Assembly: GCA_947584295.1 (NCBI GenBank)
Contig: CANPWM010000012.1
Span: 1-45,679, forward strand
Reading direction: 5' to 3'
Length of the DNA stretch: 45,679 nt
Source: an uncultured Oscillospiraceae bacterium
GTDB taxonomy: Bacteria; Bacillota; Clostridia; Oscillospirales; Oscillospiraceae
Part shown: piece after piece, positions 22,743 to 30,624 of the stretch
How the letters are laid out: every line of letters starts with the position of its first letter
How positions within the stretch are numbered: the first letter of the stretch is position 1
Made by a program: the position numbers and the translations under genes
Notes under the pieces: model-generated
The model's input: only the letters and a program-made list of their open reading frames with translations
Told to the model about the DNA's origin: nothing
Databases searched by the model: none

Positions 22743-23947
22743 AAAAAGCGGTTTGCGTGTGCCTCGCCCTGGCCGTCGCCCTTTCGCTGACGGGCTGTTC
22801 GGGGCTGACGATCTTTTCCAATTACCGGCGGCTGGAGAACATCGAGCTGGTGCGCACGGTGACGGTGGACAGCCAGGGGGGCGGGGGCGTGAACGTGTCC
22901 GTCTACGGCACCGCCGGGGAGCAGTCCGAGGCGCGTATGTACGAGCGGTCCGGCCCCTCCGTGGGCGTGGCTATGGGGAAGCTGCTGCTGATGCCCCTGG
23001 GGCGGGAGGCGATCCTCTCCCACACCGAGGCCCTGCTGATGGGGGAGGAGCTGGCCAAGGAGAGCATACGGGAGTGCCTTGACTATGTGGAGCGGTTTTC
23101 GGAGATGCGCCTGGACACCGGCGTGCTGATCGTCCGGGACGGCACGGCCAGGGATCTGCTGGCGGGGCTGTCGGGGGCGGACACGCCGGCCTCGGACACC
23201 ATCGCCGGCCTGGGCCGGAACATCGCCCGGGTGGGGGAGGGATATTTCTTCACCGCCCGGGAGATCGCCTCCTCCCTGGCGGATAACGGCTGCGCCCTGG
23301 TTCAGTGCGTCCGGGGCGTGGAGGAGGAGAAGCTCTTTGAGGAGCGGGGGGAGCTGAATCTGGAACCGGCGGGCTTCGCCGTGGTGCGGGAAGGGGCGGT
23401 CTGCGCGTATCTGACGGATCAGGAGACGCTGGGGGCTATCCTCCTGCTGGGGAAGTACAAGTCCCGGAACGTGGATCTTGCCCTCCCGGGCGCGGCGGTG
23501 ACCGTGTCGGTGGATCTGGCGCAGACGGAGCTGGAGCCGGTGTTCGACCGGGAAGGGCGGCTCACGCGGCTGCGCGTCAGGCTGAGCCTCCGGGCCAACG
23601 TCATCAACGTGGCCGGTATGGCGGATATCACCGACGAGGCCGTGCGGCGGACGTGTGAGGAGGCCCTGACGGAGCAGATGACCGGCGCCGTCAGGGCCGC
23701 CGTCCGGCGCGGTCAGGAGCTGGCGCTGGACTATCTGGACCTGGAGGGGGCGATCCGGCGGAAGGCGCCCCTGAAAACGGCGGATATGCCCGACGCCTGG
23801 CAGGATATCTTCCCCCTGCTGGCCGTGGACGTGGAGGGCAAGAGCGTGCTGGCCCGCACCTATGATATCGCCGACCCGCCGGAGCTTTTCGGAAAGGAGG
23901 ACAAAAACCCGTGGGAAAAACTGATCGAATCACTGAAAGGCAGCTGA
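22739..23947 (+). CDS. Germinant receptor lipoprotein subunit C (GerAC family)
   Basis: The C subunit is a lipoprotein on the outer face of the spore inner membrane. The 402-residue product starts at GTG 22739 with KKAVCVCLALAVALSLTGC: a type II signal peptide with lipobox LTGC, so Cys20 should be lipidated. The rest is soluble, in three alpha/beta domains typical of Ger(x)C proteins, with EAILSHTEALLMGEELA early and a C-terminal region that ends before DKNPWEKLIESLKGS. It overlaps the A subunit by 4 bp (GTGA) and the B subunit by 37 bp, so the three are made together in one operon, order A-C-B. Confidence 0.92.
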   Translation: MKKAVCVCLALAVALSLTGCSGLTIFSNYRRLENIELVRTVTVDSQGGGGVNVSVYGTAGEQSEARMYERSGPSVGVAMGKLLLMPLGREAILSHTEALLMGEELAKESIRECLDYVERFSEMRLDTGVLIVRDGTARDLLAGLSGADTPASDTIAGLGRNIARVGEGYFFTAREIASSLADNGCALVQCVRGVEEEKLFEERGELNLEPAGFAVVREGAVCAYLTDQETLGAILLLGKYKSRNVDLALPGAAVTVSVDLAQTELEPVFDREGRLTRLRVRLSLRANVINVAGMADITDEAVRRTCEEALTEQMTGAVRAAVRRGQELALDYLDLEGAIRRKAPLKTADMPDAWQDIFPLLAVDVEGKSVLARTYDIADPPELFGKEDKNPWEKLIESLKGS

Positions 23948-24999
23948 GCGTGCTGATCTTCGTAAGCCTCCTGTCGCCGATGATCCGCATTTTGCCCGCC
24001 TCGGCGGTGCTGTTCGCCGGAAGAGCGGCGTGGCTCTCCACGGCGCTGGCCCTGCCGGCGGGGGCGGCCCTGGTGGGCTTTACCCGCTGGGCCAGGAAAA
24101 ACGCCCCGGAGGAGATGGGCCTGGCGGATATGGCCCTGGCGGGGCTGGGGCCGGTGGCGGGACGGGTGTTCGATATCCTCTGCGCCCTGTGGCTCACCTT
24201 TTACGGCGGCTTCATCGCCCGCTCCGCCGCGGAGCGGCTGTTGGCGACGGTGTACCCCAACGGGAACACGCCGGTGTTCATCGTGGTCATGCTGGCGGTG
24301 GCGCTTTTCACCGCCTCGGGCCTGACAAAGACCCTGTCCAGGACGGCGGAGATCCTGATGCCCATTTTGGGGGCGGTGATCGCCGTGGTGCTTCTGTCGG
24401 CCCTGCCGGACGTGTCCGCCGGGAACCTGCTGCCGGTGACGTACCGGGATCTGAAGGCCATGGCCTACGGGGCCCTGCCGATCTTCGACGTGATGGCGGC
24501 CTCCGGCTACTTCCTCTTTCTGGCGGGGCGGGTCCGGCGGCCCAAGGCCCAGAAGCCCAACGCCTTCCCCTGGCTCATTCTGCTGGCCGCCGTGGCCTTC
24601 GGCGTCACCTTCTTCACCCTGGGAACTCTGGGGGAAAAGCTGGCCGTGTCCATGGAGAACGCCTTTTTCATGGTCGTCCGCAACATCAAGGTGCTGGGCG
24701 TTGTGGAGCGCATGGAGGCGGTGGTGGTCACCGTATGGATCGTGACGGATTTCATCTTCCTGGCGGCGGTGCTGATGATCGTGGCGGAGATCTGGCGGAC
24801 GGTCACGGGCGCGAAAAAACGCGCCGTCTTTGTGGCCCCCAGCGCGGCCCTCTCCGGCGCGGCGGCCTTCCTGGTGGCCGGAAACGCCTTCGCCTTTCAA
24901 CGCTGGTCGGATTTTATCGTCCCCGCCGTAAATCTCCTGCTGGCGGCGGTACTCATTCCCGCGGTGATGGCCGTGGGGAAGCTGAGAAGGAGGTACTGA
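23911..24999 (+). CDS. Germinant receptor permease-like subunit B (GerAB family)
   Basis: GerB subunits are APC-superfamily transporter-like proteins that bind the germinant and may pass ions. The 362-residue protein starts at GTG 23911, with AAAGGAGG about 10 bases upstream, and begins GKTDRITERQLSVLIFVSLLSPMIRILP, the typical GerAB opening with an ITERQ-type motif ahead of TM1. It has about ten hydrophobic segments spread to the end at VMAVGKLRRRY. The 37-bp overlap with the C subunit is unusually long and indicates tight coupling. The germinant cannot be predicted from sequence alone. Confidence 0.9.
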   Translation: MGKTDRITERQLSVLIFVSLLSPMIRILPASAVLFAGRAAWLSTALALPAGAALVGFTRWARKNAPEEMGLADMALAGLGPVAGRVFDILCALWLTFYGGFIARSAAERLLATVYPNGNTPVFIVVMLAVALFTASGLTKTLSRTAEILMPILGAVIAVVLLSALPDVSAGNLLPVTYRDLKAMAYGALPIFDVMAASGYFLFLAGRVRRPKAQKPNAFPWLILLAAVAFGVTFFTLGTLGEKLAVSMENAFFMVVRNIKVLGVVERMEAVVVTVWIVTDFIFLAAVLMIVAEIWRTVTGAKKRAVFVAPSAALSGAAAFLVAGNAFAFQRWSDFIVPAVNLLLAAVLIPAVMAVGKLRRRY

Positions 25000-25000
25000 T

Positions 25001-25675
25001 ATGGATAAACGAAAGCTCATGGGGGCGCTGGCGGTGGTCTTTGCCCTGAATATCGCCCTGATCGGCCTGCTCCAGACGGCCCCGGAGGCCGCCGCGGAGA
25101 GCTATAAGAAGGGGGCCTCCGGCGAGACGGTGAAGAAGATCCAACAGCGGCTGTCGGACTGGGGCTACTATTCCGGCGCGGTGGACGGGGTGTACGGCTC
25201 CGGCACCGAGGCGGCGGTAAAGAAATTCCAGAAAACCAACGGCCTGACCCCCGACGGGGTGGCCGGCCCCGCTACCCTGGCGGCCATCGGCCTGCCCTCC
25301 GGCGCGTCCGGCTCCTCCGGGGGCAGCGCCGACGTGAACCTGCTGGCCCGGCTCATCTCCGCCGAGGCCCGGGGCGAGCCGTACAGCGGACAGGTGGCGG
25401 TGGGGGCGGTGGTTTTGAACCGCATGGAACACCCCTCCTTCCCCTCCACCATGTCCGGCGTCATCTACCAGCGGGGCGCCTTCTCCTGCCTGGACGACGG
25501 GCAGTTCGACAAGCCCGTGGCGGAGAGCGCCTACCGGGCCGCCCGGGACGCCCTGAACGGCTGGGATCCCTCCGGCGGGGCCATCTATTACTTCAACCCG
25601 GCCACGGCCACCAGCCAGTGGATCTGGTCCCGGCCCTACCTGCTGACCATCGGAAAACACCGGTTCTGCAAATAA
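25001..25675 (+). CDS. sleB: Spore cortex-lytic enzyme SleB-like
   Basis: SleB is a lytic transglycosylase that cuts muramic-lactam-containing cortex peptidoglycan at germination. The 224-residue protein has a signal peptide (about 1-33), a peptidoglycan-binding domain at about 34-96 (GASGETVKKIQQRL, TPDGVAGPATLAAIG), a Ser/Gly linker, then a Hydrolase_2 domain at 110-224. SAEARGEPYSGQVAVGAVV gives the catalytic Glu (E122), and the end AIYYFNPATATSQWIW is a SleB signature. It starts one base after the gerB stop with GGAGG upstream. Bacillus sleB is followed by ypeB, needed for SleB stability; no ypeB is present, and sleB instead lies at the end of the receptor operon. Confidence 0.94.
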   Translation: MDKRKLMGALAVVFALNIALIGLLQTAPEAAAESYKKGASGETVKKIQQRLSDWGYYSGAVDGVYGSGTEAAVKKFQKTNGLTPDGVAGPATLAAIGLPSGASGSSGGSADVNLLARLISAEARGEPYSGQVAVGAVVLNRMEHPSFPSTMSGVIYQRGAFSCLDDGQFDKPVAESAYRAARDALNGWDPSGGAIYYFNPATATSQWIWSRPYLLTIGKHRFCK

Positions 25676-25722
25676 CGGCGATCTGATGGCCCGCGCAAAG
25701 CGCAGCCGCCTCTATGGTTTGG

Positions 25723-25751
25723 ATTATACCACAGAGGTGGCTATTTGTCAA
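25723..25751 (-). promoter_or_regulatory. Orphan perfect-consensus sigma-A promoter pointing into sleB
   Basis: On the minus strand TTGACA and TATAAT are exactly consensus with a 17-bp spacer. Transcription would run left into the sleB 3' end as antisense; no leftward gene follows. The spacer partly pairs with the flanking sequence (CCTCTATGGT/ACCACAGAGG, one mismatch). It resembles the orphan promoter at 44690-44718. Confidence 0.75.
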
Positions 25752-25792
25752 GTAAAAATATTATAAATTTAATTAACTTTTTGTGAACAATT

Positions 25793-25814
25793 GGGGCGGG
25801 CCGAAGCCCGCCCC
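25793..25814. terminator. Terminator-like hairpin between sleB and cysK
   Basis: GGGGCGGGC and GCCCGCCCC form a perfect 9-bp stem with a CGAA loop. On the plus strand GGTTTT follows, so it can end rightward germination transcripts; on the minus strand it lies 30 bp past the cysK stop, but its T run is poor. Confidence 0.7.
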
Positions 25815-25844
25815 GGTTTTGCGCGCGAAGATTTCCCGAAAGGT

Positions 25845-26774
25845 TTACGCGAAAAGCTCCGTGGAGAGGTACCTGTCGCCGGTGTCCGGCAGGAGGGCCA
25901 CCACGGTCTTTCCGGCGTTCTCCGGCTTTTTGGCCTCCTCTATGGCGGCGTGGAGGGCCGCGCCGGAGGAGATGCCCGTCAGCACGCCCTCGGTCTTGCC
26001 CAGAAGCCGGCCGGCGGCGAAGGCGTCGGCGGCGCTGGCGGGTACGATGGCGTCATAGATCCCCGTGTTCAGCACCTCCGGCACGAAGCCCGCGCCGATG
26101 CCCTGGATCTTGTGGGGCCCCGCCTGGCCGCCGGACAGCACCGGGGAGGCGTCCGGCTCCACGGCCACCACCTTGATGTCGGGCTTTTGCTCCTTGAGGT
26201 ACTCCCCCACGCCGGTGATGGTGCCGCCGGTGCCCACGCCCGCCACAAAGACGTCCACCTGGCCGTCGGTGTCCGCCCAGATCTCGGGGCCGGTGGCGGC
26301 CCTGTGGGCGGCGGGGTTGGCGGGGTTCACGAACTGGCCGGGGATAAAGGCGTTGGGGATCTCCCGGGCCAGCTCCTCGGCCTTGGCGATGGCCCCCTTC
26401 ATGCCCTTGGCCCCCTCGGTCAGCACCAGCTCGGCCCCGTAGGCCCGCATAAGCTGGCGGCGCTCCACGCTCATGGTCTCGGGCATGACGATGATGATGC
26501 GGTAGCCCCTGGCCGCCGCCACCATGGCAAGGCCGATGCCGGTGTTGCCGGAGGTGGGCTCGATGATGACGGAGCCGGGCTTCAGATCGCCGTTTTTCTC
26601 CGCCTGGTCGATCATAGCCTTGGCGATGCGATCCTTCACGGAACCGGCGGGGTTGAAATATTCAAGCTTGACCAGCAGCCGGGCCTTCAGGCCAAGCTGC
26701 TTTTCGATGTTGGAAAGCTCCAGCAGCGGGGTGCCGCCGATCAGCTGGTCGGCGGAAGTGTAGATCTTTGACAT
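25845..26774 (-). CDS. cysK: Cysteine synthase A (O-acetylserine sulfhydrylase)
   Basis: CysK is a PLP enzyme that makes cysteine from O-acetylserine and sulfide. The 309-residue protein has the PLP lysine K47 in [11 protein letters not shown], the [11 protein letters not shown] substrate loop, [10 protein letters not shown] phosphate-binding loop, and GISSGAA near the C-terminus. Length matches CysK (about 305-320 aa); there is no C-terminal CBS domain, so it is not cystathionine beta-synthase. AGGAGG lies 8 bases upstream of ATG 26774. It is divergent from an Rrf2 regulator and its consensus promoter (26846-26874) has an inverted repeat at the start of transcription, so repression by the neighbour, as with CymR in Bacillus, is likely. 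Confidence 0.96.
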   Translation of the reverse strand: MSKIYTSADQLIGGTPLLELSNIEKQLGLKARLLVKLEYFNPAGSVKDRIAKAMIDQAEKNGDLKPGSVIIEPTSGNTGIGLAMVAAARGYRIIIVMPETMSVERRQLMRAYGAELVLTEGAKGMKGAIAKAEELAREIPNAFIPGQFVNPANPAAHRAATGPEIWADTDGQVDVFVAGVGTGGTITGVGEYLKEQKPDIKVVAVEPDASPVLSGGQAGPHKIQGIGAGFVPEVLNTGIYDAIVPASAADAFAAGRLLGKTEGVLTGISSGAALHAAIEEAKKPENAGKTVVALLPDTGDRYLSTELFA

Positions 26775-26818
26775 ACGCGTTGCCTCCTGAGAGAAGATTG
26801 GACAGATGAAAATGTATT

Positions 26819-26837
26819 ACCTACTTTTGCGGTAGGT
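26819..26837. promoter_or_regulatory. Candidate Rrf2-type operator at the cysK start site
   Basis: ACCTAC-N7-GTAGGT is a 19-bp inverted repeat covering about +2 to +20 of the predicted cysK transcript. Its place and the divergent Rrf2 gene suggest a repressor site. Confidence 0.55.
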
Positions 26838-26845
26838 TTATTGGG

Positions 26846-26874
26846 ATTATAAACCCTCCCCCGCTGTTTGTCAA
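26846..26874 (-). promoter_or_regulatory. Consensus sigma-A promoter of cysK
   Basis: On the minus strand TTGACA and TATAAT match consensus fully with a 17-bp spacer. The start of transcription falls near 26839, about 65 nt upstream of the cysK ATG. Confidence 0.9.
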
Positions 26875-26958
26875 GGGGTTTTTTCACAGGCGGGGAAAAT
26901 TTTTTCAGGGCGCGGGAAAAAGTTTTTTCGGGGGTCAAAAGTTCCCCGGAATTATGGA

Positions 26959-26987
26959 TTGAAAAACCATTAACCCCGTTGTATAAT
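26959..26987 (+). promoter_or_regulatory. Sigma-A promoter of the Rrf2 gene
   Basis: TTGAAA (26959-26964) and TATAAT (26982-26987) are spaced by 17 bp, 31 bp before the GTG start at 27018. Confidence 0.85.
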
Positions 26988-26994
26988 GGGGTTA
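26971..26994. promoter_or_regulatory. Inverted repeat around the -10 box of the Rrf2 promoter
   Basis: TAACCCC (26971-26977) and GGGGTTA (26988-26994) flank the TATAAT box with a 10-bp gap. A protein bound there would block the promoter. Its sequence differs from the cysK operator, so it may bind another factor. Confidence 0.5.
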
Positions 26995-27017
26995 CGATTT
27001 TGAGGGGAGGGAGGACC

Positions 27018-27452
27018 GTGGCAATCATCTCCACCAAGGGGCGCTACGCCCTGCGGGTCATGATCGACATGGCGGAACACCGGCGGGACGGGTATATCCC
27101 GCTGAAGGAGATCGCCCAACGGCAGGAGATCTCCGAAAAATATCTGGAGAGCATCTTAAAGACGCTGGTGCGGGCCAGGCTTTTGACGGGACTGCGTGGC
27201 AAGGGCGGCGGGTACAGGCTGACCCGGGAGCCGTCCCTCTACACCGTGGGGGAGATCCTGCGTCTGACGGAGGACTCCCTGGCCCCGGTGGCGTGTCTGG
27301 AGGCGGGGGCGCCCCCCTGCCCCCGGGCCGGGGAGTGCCGGACGCTGAAGCTCTGGAAGGGCCTGAACGACGTGCTGAACGGCTATTTTGACTCCGTCAC
27401 CGTGGCCGACCTGATGGCCCCGGCCCAGGCGGGGGACAACTACATTATATGA
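27018..27452 (+). CDS. Rrf2-family transcriptional regulator with three Cys
   Basis: The 144-residue protein starts at GTG 27018 (GGGAGGGAGG upstream) and reads MAIISTKGRYALRVMIDMAE, the Rrf2 opening; an in-frame start at 26868 would cover the promoter. A winged HTH spans about 28-70 (LKEIAQRQEISEKYLESILK, then RGKGGGYRL). Cys93, Cys101 and Cys107 (C-x7-C-x5-C) lie where IscR and NsrR hold their Fe-S cluster; Bacillus CymR lacks such a set. It may thus sense Fe-S status, redox or NO rather than work only through CysK. Divergence from cysK suggests cysK is a target. Family sure; sensing mode inferred. Confidence 0.92.
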   Translation: MAIISTKGRYALRVMIDMAEHRRDGYIPLKEIAQRQEISEKYLESILKTLVRARLLTGLRGKGGGYRLTREPSLYTVGEILRLTEDSLAPVACLEAGAPPCPRAGECRTLKLWKGLNDVLNGYFDSVTVADLMAPAQAGDNYII

Positions 27453-27511
27453 TCCCCGCGCCGGGTCTTCTCCCGCCGCTTTAAAAATCCCACAGGAAAA
27501 GAGGTCGTTTT

Positions 27512-28060
27512 ATGGATCTGAACCTTTTTGAGATCGGTATTCTGGACTGGATCCAGACCCTCCGCACCGGCTTTGGCGACGCGTTTTTCCCGCTGATCAC
27601 GAAGCTGGGGGACGCGGGCATCTTCTGGATCGTCCTGACCCTGGGCCTGCTCCTGTTCCCAAAGACACGCCGGTTGGGCCTCACCTGCGCGGTGGCGCTG
27701 TTAATCGACGTGGCGCTGGTCAACGGGCTTATCAAGAACCTGGCGGCGCGAACGCGGCCCTATGTGGTGAATCCCAACATACAGCTTCTGGTGCCAAAGC
27801 CCGGCGAGTACTCCTTCCCCTCCGGCCACGCGGCGGCGTCCTTCTCCTTTGTGGGGGCGCTCTTTTTCAGCAAATGCCGCTGGTGGATCCCGGCGGGGGT
27901 GCTGGCGGTGATCATCGGCCTTTCGCGCCTCTATCTCTATGTCCACTACCCCACCGACGTGCTCTGCGGGGCGCTGCTGGGGATCCTCTTTGGGTTCCTG
28001 GCCGCGCTGATCGTCAGAAAAGCCGCCGCGTATCTGCAAAAAAGGAGGAAAACGGAATGA
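27512..28060 (+). CDS. PAP2-family membrane phosphatase
   Basis: PAP2 enzymes remove phosphate from lipid phosphates such as phosphatidate, phosphatidylglycerophosphate or undecaprenyl pyrophosphate. The 182-residue protein has the full signature: KNLAARTRP (K75-x6-R82-P83), PSGH at 103-106 and SRLYLYVHYPTD (R139, H145, D149). About five transmembrane helices surround these motifs. In a genome with cell-wall and spore genes, undecaprenyl pyrophosphatase (BcrC-like) is one possible role, but substrate cannot be fixed from sequence. Its stop overlaps the next start by 4 bp (ATGA). Confidence 0.92.
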   Translation: MDLNLFEIGILDWIQTLRTGFGDAFFPLITKLGDAGIFWIVLTLGLLLFPKTRRLGLTCAVALLIDVALVNGLIKNLAARTRPYVVNPNIQLLVPKPGEYSFPSGHAAASFSFVGALFFSKCRWWIPAGVLAVIIGLSRLYLYVHYPTDVLCGALLGILFGFLAALIVRKAAAYLQKRRKTE

Positions 28061-28614
28061 TCCCCACCCCTGAGCAAGCTTATGAGATCACGAAAAAATA
28101 TAACCAGGGCGAGTTCCATCTCAGCCACGCCCGCATCGTGGGCGACGTGATGGCCTGGTACGCCAAAAACCTGGGCTTTGAGGCCGAGGCGGACTACTGG
28201 AAGGCCGTGGGACTTCTCCACGACGTGGATTTTGAGCTGTACCCCGACCAGCACTGCCAGAAGGCCCCGGAGCTTTTGCGGGAGAACGGCGTGGACGAGT
28301 CCATCATTCGCGCGGTGGTCTCCCACGGCTACGGCATCTGCTCGGACGTGAAGCCGGAGCATACCATGGAAAAGGTGCTTTTTGCCGCTGACGAGCTGAC
28401 GGGCCTGATTGGCGCGGCGGCCATCATGCGCCCCTCCAAGAGCGTGGACGATCTGGAGGTCAAGTCCGTGAAGAAAAAATTCAAGGACAAGAAGTTCGCC
28501 GCCGGGTGCGATCGGGAGGTCATCACCCGGGGGGCGGAGGCCCTGGGCTGGGAGCTGGACGAGCTGATCGAAAAGACGATCCTCGCCATGCGGGAAAGCC
28601 CCAACGTGGCATGA
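28057..28614 (+). CDS. HD-domain hydrolase
   Basis: The 185-residue cytosolic protein starts MIPTPEQAYEITKKYNQGEFHLSHARIVGDVM. HD-type metal ligands are visible: H24, H55-D56 in GLLHDVDFE, H87-type SHGYG, and a later ADELTGLIGA. This arrangement is common in small uncharacterised HD phosphohydrolases near tRNA-modification genes; the substrate is unknown. It overlaps the PAP2 gene by 4 bp (ATGA) and mnmA by 4 bp (ATGA), with AAGGAGGA upstream, so the three are coupled. It is distinct from the YfbR-like HD protein two genes on. Confidence 0.88.
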   Translation: MIPTPEQAYEITKKYNQGEFHLSHARIVGDVMAWYAKNLGFEAEADYWKAVGLLHDVDFELYPDQHCQKAPELLRENGVDESIIRAVVSHGYGICSDVKPEHTMEKVLFAADELTGLIGAAAIMRPSKSVDDLEVKSVKKKFKDKKFAAGCDREVITRGAEALGWELDELIEKTILAMRESPNVA

Positions 28615-29687
28615 GGCCCCGAGTTTTAGTGGCTATGAGCGGCGGGGTGGACTCCTCCGTGGCCGCTTACCTTCTGAAAAGCCGGGGCTGTGACTGCGTG
28701 GGCGTCACCATGCGGCTTTTTGACAACGCCCTGGTGGGCCTCGCCGGGGAGAGTACCTGTTGCGGCGTGGACGACGTGCAGGACGCGGCCTCCGTCTGCG
28801 CCCGGCTGGATATCCCCCACGTGGCCCTGGATCTTTCACACGCGTTCCGTGAGCGTGTCATCGACAAATTCGCGGCGGAGTACGCCCGCGGCAGGACGCC
28901 CAACCCCTGCGTGGACTGCAACCGGTACATGAAATTTTCAAGCCTTTTGGCCTACGCGGACGAGATCGGCTGCGACAGGATCGCCACCGGCCACTACGTC
29001 CGGCTGGCGGAGACGGCGAGCGGCCCCGCGCTTCGGAAAGCCGCCGATCCTGCCAAGGATCAGAGCTACGTGCTGGCGTGCCTCACCCCGGCGCAGCTGA
29101 GCCGCGCCCTCTTTCCCCTGGGGGAGCTTACCAAGGCGGAGGCACGGGCCATAGCGGAGCGCCAGGGCTTTATCAACGCCCGGAAAAAGGACAGCCAGGA
29201 CATCTGCTTCGTCCCCGACGGGGACTATCTGGCGTTTTTGGAGCGGTACACGGGGCAGAAGAGCCAGCCGGGGCCGCTTGTGGATCAGGCGGGCCGGGTC
29301 CTGGGGACGCACCGGGGCGCCGCCGGCTACACCGTGGGCCAGCGGCGGGGCCTGGGCGTCGCCGCCGAGAGGCCCCTCTATGTGAAAAGCAAGGATATGG
29401 CCGCCAATACCGTCACCGTCTCCTTCGCCGAGGGGCTGTACGCCCGCTCCTGCCTGGTGACGGACTTTAACTGGATCGCGCGGCCCGCCCTGCCCGTAAG
29501 GTGCGCCGCCAAGACCCGCTACCGGCAGGCGGAGCAGCCCTGCGTGGCGGAGAGCTGTCCCGAGGGGATCCGCCTCACATTCGACGCCCCCCAGCGGGCC
29601 ATGACCCCCGGCCAGGCCGCCGTCCTCTACGACGGGGAGCTGGTGCTGGGCGGGGGGACCATCAACACGGTTTATGAGGATGTGTGA
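28611..29687 (+). CDS. mnmA: tRNA-specific 2-thiouridylase MnmA
   Basis: MnmA thiolates U34 at the wobble position of tRNA-Lys, -Glu and -Gln with ATP and a persulfide sulfur donor. The 358-residue protein has the PP-loop SGGVDSS at 10-16, the catalytic Cys pair C100 (NPCVDCN) and C199 (QDICFVPDG), GHYVR at about 127-131 and the C-terminal beta-barrel domain ending GGGTINTVYEDV. An upstream extension of the frame is ruled out by the overlap with the HD gene. It starts at ATG 28611 and is coupled by 4 bp to that gene. Sulfur could come from cysteine through a cysteine desulfurase, consistent with cysK nearby, but no desulfurase gene is in the window. Confidence 0.97.
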   Translation: MRPRVLVAMSGGVDSSVAAYLLKSRGCDCVGVTMRLFDNALVGLAGESTCCGVDDVQDAASVCARLDIPHVALDLSHAFRERVIDKFAAEYARGRTPNPCVDCNRYMKFSSLLAYADEIGCDRIATGHYVRLAETASGPALRKAADPAKDQSYVLACLTPAQLSRALFPLGELTKAEARAIAERQGFINARKKDSQDICFVPDGDYLAFLERYTGQKSQPGPLVDQAGRVLGTHRGAAGYTVGQRRGLGVAAERPLYVKSKDMAANTVTVSFAEGLYARSCLVTDFNWIARPALPVRCAAKTRYRQAEQPCVAESCPEGIRLTFDAPQRAMTPGQAAVLYDGELVLGGGTINTVYEDV

Positions 29688-29690
29688 ACT

Positions 29691-30266
29691 ATGACCTACA
29701 ACTTTTTCGCCCTCATCTCCCGCATGAAGAACATCGACAGATGGGCGCTGATGCGCAACGCCGACCGGGAGAACGTGATGGAGCACAGCCATATGGTGGC
29801 GGTGCTGGCCCACGCCCTGGCGGTGATCCGCCGGGACGTGATGGGTGTTCCCGCCTCCCCGGACAGGTGCGCCGCCGCCGCGCTTTTTCACGACGCGCCG
29901 GAGATCTTCACCGGCGATATGCCCACCCCGGTGAAGTACCACGACCCGGAGATGCAGGCCGCCTACAAGCGGGTGGAGGCCGGGGCCATCGAAAAGCTGG
30001 TCAGCGGCCTGCCCGCGGAGATGCGCCCGGAGTACGGCCTGCTCCTGCGGGACGAGGGGGGCGTCCGGGACATCGTCAAGGCCGCCGATAAGCTGTCGGC
30101 CTACATAAAATGCGTGGAGGAGCTGAAAACCGGCAACCTGGAGTTCAAGTCCGCCGCCTCGTCTACCCTTTTGAAGCTCCGGGCCATGAATATGCCCGAG
30201 GTGGACTATTTCCTGGACAACTTCATGGACGCCTTTGAAAAGACCATCGACGAGCTGAGCATATAG
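29691..30266 (+). CDS. yfbR: YfbR-like 5'-deoxynucleotidase (HD domain)
   Basis: YfbR removes phosphate from deoxyribonucleoside 5'-monophosphates, tuning dNTP pools. The 191-residue protein aligns with E. coli YfbR over its length: LISRMKNIDRWALMRN, ENVMEHSHMVAV (H32), FHDAPEIFTGDMPTPVKY (H67-D68, E71, D76) and KAADKLSAYIKCVEEL (Asp ligand), with EVDYFLDNFMDAF near the C-terminus. All metal ligands known in the family are present. It starts three bases after the mnmA stop with GAGGATG upstream. A clustered HD phosphatase may help balance nucleotide supply beside the replication genes, which is inference. Confidence 0.93.
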   Translation: MTYNFFALISRMKNIDRWALMRNADRENVMEHSHMVAVLAHALAVIRRDVMGVPASPDRCAAAALFHDAPEIFTGDMPTPVKYHDPEMQAAYKRVEAGAIEKLVSGLPAEMRPEYGLLLRDEGGVRDIVKAADKLSAYIKCVEELKTGNLEFKSAASSTLLKLRAMNMPEVDYFLDNFMDAFEKTIDELSI

Positions 30267-30270
30267 GGGC

Positions 30271-30298
30271 TTTTCCCGCCGTACAGCCGCCGGGAAAA
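30271..30298. terminator. Inverted repeat after the yfbR-like gene
   Basis: TTTTCCCG (30271-30278) and CGGGAAAA (30291-30298) form a perfect 8-bp stem with a 12-nt loop, 5 bp past the stop. A second palindrome GCGGATCCGC (30303-30312) precedes GCTTTTTG. The two could end the mnmA-yfbR transcript, though the first lacks a long T run. Confidence 0.5.
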
Positions 30299-30345
30299 AC
30301 AGCGGATCCGCGCTTTTTGACAAGGTATAAGGAGGAAGAACATCA

Positions 30346-30615
30346 ATGAAAGCCATCGTCACCGTCATAGGCCGGGACACCGTGGGCATCATCGCCAACG
30401 TCTGCTCCCTGCTGGCCCAGAACGGCGTCAACGTGCTGGACATCAGCCAGACCGTCATGCGGGAGTATTTCACCATGATCATGCTGGTGGATACCGCCGG
30501 GTGCAAAGTGGATTTCGCCGCCCTGGCGGATATTCTCAAAAAGGACGGCCAGGAACACGGGCTGGATATCCGCATCCAGCGCGAGGACATCTTTGAGGCC
30601 ATGCACCGCATCTGA
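30346..30615 (+). CDS. ACT-domain protein (UPF0237 type)
   Basis: The 89-residue protein is a single ACT domain: KAIVTVIGRDTVGIIANVCSLLAQNGVNVLDISQTVMREYFTMIMLVD. The GRDTVGIIA loop and the beta-alpha-beta-beta-alpha-beta order match small-molecule (often amino acid) binding domains of the GcvR-like type. AAGGAGGA precedes the ATG. It sits 9 bp before a UPF0210 gene, a pairing found widely in Firmicutes and archaea; the two proteins are thought to work together, but their function is not established. A role as ligand-sensing partner is inferred. Confidence 0.93.
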   Translation: MKAIVTVIGRDTVGIIANVCSLLAQNGVNVLDISQTVMREYFTMIMLVDTAGCKVDFAALADILKKDGQEHGLDIRIQREDIFEAMHRI

Positions 30616-30624
30616 GGTACCGAC

